Below, in pieces: positions 55,359 to 62,381 of a DNA stretch of 64,000 nt. Made by a program: the position numbers and the translations under genes. Each line of letters begins with the position of its first letter. Positions within the stretch are counted from its first letter, which is position 1. The stretch comes from Bacillus sp. HMF5848 (GTDB lineage: Bacteria; Bacillota; Bacilli; Bacillales; HMF5848). The notes under the pieces are model-generated. The model had not been told where the DNA came from and did no database searches. It worked only from the letters and a program-made list of their open reading frames with translations. The stretch lies in assembly GCF_003944835.1 (NCBI RefSeq), contig NZ_RWIV01000001.1, forward strand, positions 3,895,501-3,959,500, in the 5' to 3' direction.

Positions 55359-55374
55359 GTGGAAATGTTTCCAC
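55359..55374. promoter_or_regulatory. LacI-family operator 1 of the fructan operon
   Basis: GTGGAAATGTTTCCAC, a nearly perfect dyad located 35 bases above the start of the binding protein gene. The second copy is 58 bases away, close to an integral number of helical turns, which suits cooperative binding or looping. Confidence 0.85.
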
Positions 55375-55417
55375 ATTAGATAAAAATTTTAGGGCATTTC
55401 GCCCTATTTTCTCTTTG

Positions 55418-55431
55418 TGGAAATGTTTCCA
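55418..55431. promoter_or_regulatory. LacI-family operator 2 of the fructan operon
   Basis: TGGAAATGTTTCCA, identical in its core to operator 1. The short hairpin AGGGC-ATTTC-GCCCT lies between the two at 55391-55405. Confidence 0.85.
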
Positions 55432-55499
55432 TTTGTTACTTTGAGTATAAATGAAACCACTTACATATGTCAACACCATGTTCAAATATTTTTTTATTT

Positions 55500-56468
55500 T
55501 TAGCATGTTGTGTCGCCTTTAATATATTCGACAGGATGAATGGCAGGTGTAACCTTTTCTCCACTTATTCTTTTAAGCAATAATTCCACTAAGCTTCTTC
55601 CCATTTTTTCAACGGGCTGTCTTATTGTCGAAAGTTTTGGTCTTAAAGGCGAATACGTCTTAACACCGTCAAAACCAATAATAGAAAGGTCTTGTGGTAT
55701 CTTAATGTTTTTATCAAGAGCAAGCTGTACAAGATTTAAAGCCATAAAATCATTTTCCACAAACACACCATCGACATCTGGATAGGTTGTAAGAAACATA
55801 TTTAAAAATGAAATTTGGTCTTTAATCGGATCCTCTTCAATATGAATGGCATATGGATCTCCTGCTTCTTCAGCCGCATCTTTAAAGCCCAACTTTCTTT
55901 TTTCTACTTCTGTATAAAGTCCTTTCGAATACGTACCAATAAAGGCGAATTTCGTACATCCCGCTTCTTTTAATATTTGGAAAGCTAATTGTCCCCCTCC
56001 ATAATTATCACTAGATACGAAAGGTATATCTTCTCCTATATGACGATCTACTAAAACAATCGGCATAGAGTGATCTATTTCATTTTCTATAGCATTATAG
56101 GAGATACCAATAATGCCTGATACTTTGTTTTGCTTAAGCATATTGATGTAGGCTATTTCCTTTTTTATTTGGCCATCAGAATTACATAGCATAAGCTTAT
56201 ATCCATGTTTATCAAGTTCATCTTCAATGTAGAAAGCAAGCTCTGAGAAAAAAGCGTGGTGTATGGATGGTAAAAACAAAGCCACCATTTTATTGTTTTG
56301 TGATACGAATGCTCTTGCCGTTTCATTCGGCACATATCCTAATGTTTTGACTGCATCTAATACTTTCTTTGCAGTCTCTTCACTTACGTAACCAGATTTA
56401 TTAATAACGCGCGAAGCAGTCCCCAATCCAACTCCTGCTAACTTCGCAACATCCTTTATCGTAGCCAT
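55500..56468 (-). CDS. LacI family transcriptional regulator of the fructan operon
   Basis: 322 residues. The HTH is ATIKDVAKLAGVGLGTASRV and the hinge helix is GYVPNETARAF. The sugar-binding part carries SIIGFDGVKTYSPLRPKLST and GVFVENDFMALNLV. It lies directly upstream of the transporter genes on the same strand, with operators on both sides of the gene, so it should repress the operon and itself. Effector is unknown; a fructose phosphate or the transported oligosaccharide is likely. Confidence 0.93.
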   Translation of the reverse strand: MATIKDVAKLAGVGLGTASRVINKSGYVSEETAKKVLDAVKTLGYVPNETARAFVSQNNKMVALFLPSIHHAFFSELAFYIEDELDKHGYKLMLCNSDGQIKKEIAYINMLKQNKVSGIIGISYNAIENEIDHSMPIVLVDRHIGEDIPFVSSDNYGGGQLAFQILKEAGCTKFAFIGTYSKGLYTEVEKRKLGFKDAAEEAGDPYAIHIEEDPIKDQISFLNMFLTTYPDVDGVFVENDFMALNLVQLALDKNIKIPQDLSIIGFDGVKTYSPLRPKLSTIRQPVEKMGRSLVELLLKRISGEKVTPAIHPVEYIKGDTTC

Positions 56469-56498
56469 GTAATCACCTCACTGACAAGAATACCATAT

Positions 56499-56513
56499 GT
56501 GGAAACGTTTCTC
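56499..56513. promoter_or_regulatory. Third LacI-type operator upstream of the regulator gene
   Basis: GTGGAAACGTTTCTC matches the two operators at 55359 and 55418 except in the last bases. It lies about 30 bases above the start of the lacI-type gene, so it may mediate autoregulation. The core is also cre-like, so CcpA could bind here. Confidence 0.65.
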
Positions 56514-56708
56514 TATCAAATTTATGTTATGTTCGGAATTTTTTAGTGGTCAGAGTGAATAACGTAGACATAACTAAACATTAACGCGAACACACTTTTC
56601 CTGCATGAGATTTGCCTTACTCTATATACATATCTCAAGAAATCCTAGGCCTTGTTTTATTGTAAGTTACCGATCTTATGATTCCGCAACTATCACGTGA
56701 CAAAAAAA

Positions 56709-56800
56709 CCTAAGAACGTATTAAACCAACATTCTTAGGATGATTTTGACACTCCCACACCTGCAGGAGATGGGCTTTCCCGTTCGGGAAGTTCTGTAAT
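56709..56800. mobile_element. Probable IS200/IS605-type end remnant
   Basis: CCTAAGAA...TTCTTAGG is followed by TTGACACTCCCACACCTGCA, GGAGATGGGCTTTCCCG and TTCGGGAAGT. This arrangement of a subterminal hairpin beside the CACTCCCACACC and GCTTTCCCG blocks resembles the right end of OrfB/TnpB elements, where the guide-like RNA is also made. No transposase frame remains nearby, so only a scar is supported. Confidence 0.4.
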
Positions 56801-56882
56801 ATTAAGTTTTTTGACAAGTCCTGCTGTTAAAGGACTCTAGTATAAGTCATACCTTGATCACACACTCAAGATGGTAACTGTG

Positions 56883-57662
56883 TTATAGAGATGCTCGTTG
56901 AGCCACTTCTTTCTTTCCTTTTGATAAAAACCAGCCTGACACTGCGATTAAGACGAGAACCACATAGAAAGTGATTTTCCATTCAGGTGTTTTCGCGAAC
57001 CCAACTGGTAAAATAGCGAGGTCAGGGTGAGATAATGTGAACACAGCTAGCTTCACTCCTACCCAACCAACAATAACAAAAGCGGCGATTTCCAATCCTG
57101 GTCTCTTTTGCAGCAAAGTTACAAAGTAATTGGCCGCAAAACGCATAATGATTAATCCAATTAAGCCACCCGCAAAGATCACGAGAAACTTCCCACCATC
57201 TAATCCTCCTATTTTCGGTAGGTTAGTATTCGGAAGTGTGACAGCTAATGCCACCGCGGCTAATATAGAATCTATTGCAAATGCGATATCTGCTAACTCT
57301 ACCTTTAAAACTGTTGTCCAGAAGCCTGCTTGTTTCTTTTCTTCTACAAGTCCTGCTTTTTCTTTCTCTTTATTCACTATTACTTTTCTAAAAATATGGT
57401 TAAGGGCGATGAACAACAGATACAGTGCACCAAGCGCTTGAACCTGCCAAACGTCCACTAAGAACGAAATTAAAAATAATGAAGCGAAACGGAATACGAA
57501 GGCACCTGCCAGCCCATAGAATAACGCTCTTTTTCTTTGTTCCTCCGGAAGATGTTTAACCATGATTGCAAGCACGAGAGCGTTATCGGCAGCTAGTAAC
57601 CCTTCAATACCTATGAGTAGAAGTAACACCCATGCATATTCTAATAAAATTGAAAATTCCAC
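56883..57662 (-). CDS. TerC family membrane protein, probable Mn2+ exporter
   Basis: 259 residues from GTG 57662, which follows AGGGGGA; the frame to 57692 has no site. About seven or eight helices with TerC signatures: IEGLLAADNALVLAIMVKHL (acidic and Asn residues), ELADIAFAIDSILAAVA and LKRPGLEIAAFVIVGWVGVK-like LQKRPGLEIAAFVIVGWVG. Bacillus TerC proteins (YkoY, YceF) export manganese, often to secreted enzymes. A yybP-ykoY Mn2+ riboswitch lies upstream in the same transcript, which supports this. Confidence 0.9.
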   Translation of the reverse strand: MEFSILLEYAWVLLLLIGIEGLLAADNALVLAIMVKHLPEEQRKRALFYGLAGAFVFRFASLFLISFLVDVWQVQALGALYLLFIALNHIFRKVIVNKEKEKAGLVEEKKQAGFWTTVLKVELADIAFAIDSILAAVALAVTLPNTNLPKIGGLDGGKFLVIFAGGLIGLIIMRFAANYFVTLLQKRPGLEIAAFVIVGWVGVKLAVFTLSHPDLAILPVGFAKTPEWKITFYVVLVLIAVSGWFLSKGKKEVAQRASL

Positions 57663-57773
57663 TAATATATTCCCCCTAATTTTATAATGCAAATTATCGT
57701 TCGAAAGGAGGAAGTGAGTTATATTCCATAGCCTCTCCGATTTCGCAATTGATTGATACTACTTTCAAAACTA

Positions 57774-58157
57774 TTAAACAATTATAATGCTGTCTTGATC
57801 TTTGCTCTCTATTCCTTTATGAAAGGCAATCCTCGTATGAAAATAATACGATACATCATTTGATGAGAATGGAATATCAAAAGGTATTTTGAAAGCAAAC
57901 GGAAACGTATTCTCTTCCGCTGAGGTAATCATCTTACTTGTGAGGATTGTCGTAAAGTCAATCACCTTTTTTGTTCCTTCTGTTTGATTAAATAAGATGA
58001 AATCACTTTCGATACGATTCACTTGCTGCTTTCTCGCACCACCAACAATGAAATAGTATCCTTTAATAATGTCTCCCGGGCTATACGTGTCTTTAGGCAG
58101 GATCAAGTCAACTCTTGCTGTACCTATTTTTGAGAAAGACATGTAATTCCAAAGCAT
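57774..58157 (-). CDS. Spo0M-like arrestin-fold protein, short form
   Basis: About 127 residues: SFSKIGTARVDLILPKDTYS, then PGDIIKGYYFIVGGARKQQV and PFAFKIPFDIPFSSNDVSYY. These are the first-domain motifs of Spo0M (SpoOM), which is normally about twice this length, so this is either a one-domain form or a truncated gene. ATG 58157 or TTG 58160 sit behind GGTGGAGGCGG. Lies 24 bases below the FbpB-like gene. A role in stress or sporulation is suggested by the family only. Confidence 0.7.
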   Translation of the reverse strand: MLWNYMSFSKIGTARVDLILPKDTYSPGDIIKGYYFIVGGARKQQVNRIESDFILFNQTEGTKKVIDFTTILTSKMITSAEENTFPFAFKIPFDIPFSSNDVSYYFHTRIAFHKGIESKDQDSIIIV

Positions 58158-58181
58158 CAAGTCGTTCCGCCTCCACCTAAT

Positions 58182-58307
58182 CTATTTAGACTGAATGATT
58201 TTTTCGTCTATTCGTTTTTCAATTTTTTCAATTTGAGCCTTATCTTTTAGTAATTCTTCTCTGTTCTTTTTTAATAAATCCGTAAAGTTTACCTTTGTTT
58301 TTCTCAT
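58182..58307 (-). CDS. FbpB-family small basic protein
   Basis: 41 residues from ATG 58307, just behind GGAGAGGGA. The sequence begins MRKTKVNFTDLLKKNREELL and ends IEKRIDEKIIQSK, matching the FbpB family (about 48 residues, iron-sparing response helper of the FsrA RNA in B. subtilis). Here it is first in a transcript with an Mn2+ riboswitch, Spo0M-like and TerC genes, so it may serve metal homeostasis on the element. Confidence 0.75.
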   Translation of the reverse strand: MRKTKVNFTDLLKKNREELLKDKAQIEKIEKRIDEKIIQSK

Positions 58308-58487
58308 TCATTCCCTCTCCTTTTTTGATATCGTTTATGGCAGCAGGTTTTCTCTATATATAGGCAAGGTTTGATTTACCATGAAGTGTGGTGGGCCCTT
58401 TTCAACAAAGTTTCTCACCATTCCATCGACTGACCGAGGTGACAATTTCAACATATCCATCCGGCCAATCAAATGATCATAGACATT

Positions 58488-58518
58488 AAAAAAACCTTTA
58501 CCACAGACGGTAAAGGTT
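58488..58518 (-). terminator. Perfect 10-bp intrinsic terminator below the Mn2+ riboswitch
   Basis: On the minus strand AACCTTTACC and GGTAAAGGTT enclose GTCTGT and run into TTTTTAA. It lies between the aptamer and the FbpB gene. A first, partly overlapping hairpin (AAGACCTTGCC with GGTAAAGGTCTT, 58531-58560) precedes it and shares bases with the 3' end of the aptamer, so switching there is likely. Confidence 0.8.
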
Positions 58519-58549
58519 AATACACATAAAAAGACCTTTACCTAGACGG

Positions 58550-58645
58550 CAAGGTCTTGCTAACAACGTAAGTTGCCAATAAAGCCGAGAGCTATTGCTC
58601 TGTAATGACGACTTTATTGTAAAAGCTACTCCCCTTAGGAGATAC
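58550..58645 (-). ncRNA. yybP-ykoY manganese riboswitch
   Basis: On the minus strand: CTAAGGGGAGTAGC, then ATAAAGTCGTCATTACAGAG, CTCTCGGCTTTATTGGCAAC and GCAAGACCTTGCC. The AGUAGC and GUCGUCAUUAC-type loops and the closing GCAAGACCUUGCC helix match the class. The downstream TerC gene is the usual target in bacilli. Its place inside the element is unusual. Confidence 0.88.
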
Positions 58646-59053
58646 TATTCTACTGTTGAGATAATAATAAATTAAAAAAGTCCTTTCTGTCAATCGTTAT
58701 TTTATAAACTTCCCAATAGTTTGACATTTTTGTTCACTATGACTCTATTTGAAAAATACCCGCATATTGTCGGAGACTATTGTAAAATTGTCAACTTAGA
58801 AAAAGAAAGGGTGATCAGCTATTACATGTAGTTAATCGCCTTCCTGCACCAGAATTCAACAAGGTATGACTTTTTCAATACCTCCTGTTGTTTTTTGTTG
58901 TGCGACTAGATTTTGCAAAATACATATGACAATCTTATACGCACACACCATTTCCATTTTTTACACTTCTGTACTTACCGGGAAACCTACCACATTCTTT
59001 TGTTACACAGCCAAAGGAAGCAATCACACTATCTAATTTCACCTGAATATCTA
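58646..59053. other. Non-coding interval inside the element
   Basis: AT-rich sequence between the Mn2+ riboswitch and the small gene beside the recombinase. No frame with a ribosome binding site was found. A riboswitch promoter should lie just above 58645 on the minus strand. Confidence 0.45.
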
Positions 59054-59194
59054 TTATTTTTTTAGTTCACCTTTCTTTGAGTGTATATATAAATTTATAA
59101 ACGCTTTTGCCATTAATTCTAGATTTGGTTCGTTTCTTCGAGTTCGGTTACATGGTGGTCGTTGGAGCTTCGCAATTTTGCTAGTTGTCTGCAC
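59054..59194 (-). CDS. Small basic protein beside the recombinase, candidate directionality factor
   Basis: GTG 59194 with GAAGGTGG upstream opens a 46-codon frame: QTTSKIAKLQRPPCNRTRRN, then NLELMAKAFINLYIHSKKGE and a Lys-rich end. It lies 66 bases after the serine recombinase stop on the same strand. The size, charge and position match SprB-like recombination directionality factors of SPbeta-type serine recombinases, which turn integration into excision. Sequence identity to SprB could not be tested. An ATG at 59248 gives a longer form without a clear site. Confidence 0.5.
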   Translation of the reverse strand: MQTTSKIAKLQRPPCNRTRRNEPNLELMAKAFINLYIHSKKGELKK

Positions 59195-59260
59195 CTTATT
59201 CACCACCTTCAATATTGTATTAAAATTACAATATGAAACAGTCTGCAAACAGTTACAAGC

Positions 59261-60817
59261 TTATGCTTTATACTCAATTTCAACACAAAAAGGATAATAT
59301 CTTCTTTCTTTACTTTGTGTAGATTTTTTCAGTAAGTCATCCGGCATGATACGTGTGTAATATATTTTACTTATGAAATGTTTAAGCGCTTCATTACCTT
59401 TTTCGCAGCTGAAGTAGTCTATTTTATCTACTAAATCAATGGTACCTTGCAGTAACTCATTCGTATCATCTGAGAAAGGCATATAATCTAACATTGTTAG
59501 CTTTTCACTTTGCAAATGTTGCTCGATAGCTTTTAATGCCTGTTTCTTTTTTATAATTTCTTGATCCGAAAATAATCCGTGCAGTGCTAAATCCAACAGC
59601 CGTTGTTGTTGTTGGCGATTGTCCGTTAGTTGCTTCTCAATGTGAGCTAATCTAGTTTTGCGCTGTTCTTCAAGATTAGTTAAAGATTTTTTTTGTAAAA
59701 AAGAAATAACTTGAGGCAATGATTGTTTATACTGCGTTAGTTCTTGCTTCACTTCCCATTCAACACACTCTAGTTTAATACCACCATTGTTACATCTTTC
59801 TCCGTTTTTAAGAATGTACTCACATTTCTTAATTGTATAGCCTGTCGCACTTTTATTGTCTTTCCGTATCGCCATTTTCCTGCCGCAGACTCCACAATAA
59901 ATTAAATCCTTTAGCATCGTAACACCTGTTTTTCTAGCTGCTTTTTCTCGAACTATCAACGTTTTCTTCGCTTTCTCCACTTGTTCTTTGTTTACCCTCT
60001 CCCATTGGTCAGGATGTATAATCCAGGGATGCGCTTTATCTACGGTGATTGTTTCAATATTTTCGTATATAAACTTGCCATCTTTCTTCTTACGCTTGCG
60101 GTCATTAAAGACGATCGTACCTTTATACACTGGATTTTTCAGTATTCGCTTAATAGTAGGTATGCTAAACAGACTGTTCTGTCTCGTTTTGTAGCCTTCT
60201 CTATTTAATATGTCGCGAATTTTATAGCTTCCTAGTCTCTTTTCGTACAATTCATACATGTATCGAACGGCTTGCGCTTCTTCTTCATCAATTTCTAGTC
60301 GGCGTGTTTCTTTATTTCTTTTATATCCAAAAGGGACCGTGCCACTAACATGAAGCCCCGCCCTTGCCATTGCCAGTTTATTCTGTTTGCTACGTTTCCC
60401 GATGATGCTATGCTCGTGACTAGCGAAGATACTTCCGACGTCAAACATAAGCCGATCATTTTCATTGTTTGATAGATCATACTCGTAATACGGCGTGAGG
60501 ATGGGCTTATCATAATCCATACAATATTGCTTCACCGTTTGTGATATGAGCCCGTTGCGGGATAAACGTGAGAGCTCAAAGCATAAAATAGCATCGTATT
60601 TTTCAATTTTGTGAAGCAGCTGATGGAGTTGCTTTCTTTCGTCGAGTTCTGATTTGCCACCACTAATGACTTCACCGAAAATATCATATTTGCATGCGAT
60701 TGATTCGGCATATGTTGTTAAAATGTCTCGATGGTTTTTTAACGTCTCTTCATTTTCATGTTTCTTTTCTTGGCTAATTCTCAAGTAAATCGCAAGATGA
60801 CTGTACTTTTTGTGCAC
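59261..60817 (-). CDS. Large serine recombinase
   Basis: 518 residues. The catalytic domain has AIYLRISQEKK (nucleophile Ser15), GGKSELDERKQLHQLL and ILCFELSRLSRNG with active-site Arg. The recombinase domain has VPFGYKRNKETRRLEIDEEE and IKRILKNPVYKGTIVF. A zinc ribbon (LIYCGVCGRKM ... CEYILKNGERC) and a coiled-coil (about 380-450) follow, as in SprA and phiC31-type enzymes. GTG 60817 follows AAAAGGGTGA. The stop of the disrupted kamA lies 20 bases upstream of the start. It should catalyse insertion and excision of the element. Confidence 0.95.
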   Translation of the reverse strand: MHKKYSHLAIYLRISQEKKHENEETLKNHRDILTTYAESIACKYDIFGEVISGGKSELDERKQLHQLLHKIEKYDAILCFELSRLSRNGLISQTVKQYCMDYDKPILTPYYEYDLSNNENDRLMFDVGSIFASHEHSIIGKRSKQNKLAMARAGLHVSGTVPFGYKRNKETRRLEIDEEEAQAVRYMYELYEKRLGSYKIRDILNREGYKTRQNSLFSIPTIKRILKNPVYKGTIVFNDRKRKKKDGKFIYENIETITVDKAHPWIIHPDQWERVNKEQVEKAKKTLIVREKAARKTGVTMLKDLIYCGVCGRKMAIRKDNKSATGYTIKKCEYILKNGERCNNGGIKLECVEWEVKQELTQYKQSLPQVISFLQKKSLTNLEEQRKTRLAHIEKQLTDNRQQQQRLLDLALHGLFSDQEIIKKKQALKAIEQHLQSEKLTMLDYMPFSDDTNELLQGTIDLVDKIDYFSCEKGNEALKHFISKIYYTRIMPDDLLKKSTQSKERRYYPFCVEIEYKA

Positions 60818-60836
60818 GAGAATTCACCCTTTTCTT

Positions 60837-61865
60837 CTATATACTTACTTCAAGAAACGCTGTCGGTACTGCATAACCAGACGTATGACCGCGCAAGCCT
60901 TCAATAATCTCAAGTCCTTTTGAGATTGGCGCTCGGAAGTGACCTATGCCCTCCGATAAGTCGCACTGATAAATGTAGTACGGGCGCACACGAATTTTTA
61001 CTAAATCATGCATGAGTTTTTTCATAATCGGCACGCTATCATTAATGCCTGCGAGAATAACAGATTGATTGCCAACCGGCACTCCGGCGTTGGCAAGCAT
61101 TTCACACGCTCGCTTTGAATCCTCGGTAATTTCAATGGATGTATTAAAATGCGTGTTTAGCCAGACAGGATGATATTTTTTAAAAATATTACACAAGTCC
61201 TCGGTAATACGCTGCGGGAACACGACCGGCGCTCTAGTACCGATACGAATAATCTCCACATGCGGAATATCTCGTAAATTTTTTAATATATATTCAAGGA
61301 TTGTATCGTTGATTAACAATCCATCACCGCCTGACAATAGCACGTCACGAACCTCTGGCGTTTCGCGAACATACTGGATTGCCGCATCCAACTGCTTTTT
61401 CGGGACACCCATTCCGATTTGCCCTGAAAAACGACGGCGCGTACAGTAACGGCAATACATCGAGCACTGATTCGTGACAAGAAATAGTACGCGGTCCGGA
61501 TAGCGGTGCGTTAACCCGGCAACAGGTGAATCCTCATCCTCCTCAAGCGGATCCTCCATGTCATATTTGGTTTTATTAATTTCTTCGCCGATCGGAACAG
61601 ACTGCATGCGAATCGGACATCTAGGGTCGGTTGGGTTCATGAGTGATGCGTAGTATGGGGTAATGTTTAGCGGAATTGTTTTCGTTGATATGCGAACGCC
61701 CTCTTCTTCTTCTGGTGTAAGATCAATTACTTTTTTCAAATCATCTAGTGTGCGAATCGTGTTTGTGAGCTGCCAAAGCCAATCATTCCATTTTTCCTCC
61801 GGCACATCCTTCCAAAGCTCAATGTCCTTCCAGTGACGCGACGGTTTATATAAATCATGTAACAT
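60837..61865 (-). pseudogene. kamA: kamA 5' fragment (codons 1-335 plus 7 element codons)
   Basis: The frame carries the radical SAM motif C134-SMY-C138-RY-C141, SGGDGLLI and THFNTSIEIT, and ends LRGHTSGYAVPT followed by AFLEVSI from the element and TAG. Everything to codon 335 is normal lysine 2,3-aminomutase; the C-terminal third with the PLP lysine is at 47919. The 342-residue product should bind the Fe-S cluster and SAM but lack the PLP anchor, so it should be inactive. ATG 61865 follows AAAGGAGAG, with a sigma-54 promoter 39 bases above. Confidence 0.93.
60861..60872. other. kamA: Right attachment core (attR side) of the intervening element
   Basis: TGTCGGTACTGC, with GG at 60865-60866 as likely crossover. 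To its left lie the element-side arm bases TACTTAC (60842-60848) and AAACGCTGTC (60855-60864), which mirror those right of 48323 at the same distance (17 bases) from the GG. Confidence 0.8.
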
Positions 61866-61903
61866 GGGGAATCTCTCCTTTATTGGCTGTTTGCATTATA
61901 TAG

Positions 61904-61921
61904 ATGCAAGTTTCGTGCCAA
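61904..61921 (-). promoter_or_regulatory. Sigma-54 (-24/-12) promoter of the kam operon
   Basis: The minus strand reads TTGGCACGAAACTTGCAT, a full match to the sigma-54 consensus TGGCACG-N4-TTGCW, with the start site expected about 11 bases downstream and kamA at 61865. A sigma-54 activator gene lies at 63315-64000. In B. thuringiensis the kam locus is, as I recall, under sigma-54 and sigma-K. Confidence 0.9.
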
Positions 61922-62070
61922 CTTTCTGACGCGGAGAGATTGAGCTGTTTTCCTGTGTTTTCTTCGAATGAGTGCCGATTGAACATGCAAAATGCCGAAA
62001 AACCAGCAATTTCCCTTTTCAACTTAGACGCAAACAGCCGAACCCTCGGCACCATGCCCAAAACCCGGCA

Positions 62071-62128
62071 GCATGGGGACGGTTCTCACTCTGCCAACCG
62101 GCAAACTGGGGACGGTTCTCGTGCTTCC
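62071..62128. repeat. Two direct copies of the GGGGACGGTTCTC repeat
   Basis: GCATGGGGACGGTTCTCAC at 62071 and CTGGGGACGGTTCTCGTGC at 62105 share the core of the inverted pair at 16630-16701. They lie between ablB and the kamA promoter. Confidence 0.75.
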
Positions 62129-62158
62129 TTGAGCGACTCACTGTTACTGGTTATCCCT

Positions 62159-62381
62159 AGCGACATGCATCGGGCTCAGGTTTCCGTCTAGTGACATGCA
62201 TCGGGTTCGTGCAACCTTCTAGTGACACGCATGGTGCTTGGGTTCGGGTTCGCGCTTCCTTCTATTAATACGTGGGGTGCTTCCCTTTACCGTCACGCAT
62301 CGGGCTCCCACTTCCTTTTAGCCACTTAAACGATACATGCCGCTTCTCTTGAGACACTTAAACGATACGTCGCACTTCCCT
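62159..62381. repeat. Degenerate 31-bp tandem array between ablB and kamA
   Basis: Units such as AGCGACATGCATCGGGCTC and AGTGACATGCATCGGGTTC are 31 bp long and recur, some with insertions, then turn into AGCCACTTAAACGATACATG-type units. The array reaches the ablB stop. Each unit ends in a TTCC(T/G)TCT-like patch. Confidence 0.7.

Larger units (their letters stand above)
48322..60866. mobile_element. 12.5-kb serine-recombinase intervening element inserted in kamA
   Basis: The element splits kamA at codon 335. Its right end carries a large serine recombinase 20 bases from the kamA fragment and a small gene that may be its directionality factor. The cargo is a LacI-controlled fructan/sucrose ABC-transporter and GH32 operon and an Mn2+-riboswitch-led FbpB/Spo0M/TerC cluster; no phage structural or replication gene was seen. 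Joining the ends gives a symmetric attP: arms TACTTAC and GTAAGTA, each 6 bases outside AAACGCTGTC and GACTGCGTTT, centred on GG. Excision by recombination at GG restores kamA in frame. Size by the GG positions is 12,543 bp. Confidence 0.85.

Noticed and set aside
59261-60817. Transposon resolvase or DNA invertase
   Set aside because: 518 residues with recombinase and zinc-ribbon domains is a large serine integrase; small resolvases are about 180-200 residues.
48322-60866. Prophage
   Set aside because: Only a serine recombinase is phage-like. No structural, lysis, replication or repressor genes of phage type were found.
60837-61865. Complete short lysine 2,3-aminomutase of 342 residues
   Set aside because: The last seven residues come from element DNA, and the C-terminal third with the PLP lysine is missing here but present at 47919-48317.
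61904-62191. 95-residue plus-strand frame
   Set aside because: It crosses the sigma-54 promoter and repeats, has no ribosome binding site and an odd composition.
62159-62381. CRISPR-like array of 31-bp units
   Set aside because: No repeat-spacer alternation; units diverge gradually and are adjacent.
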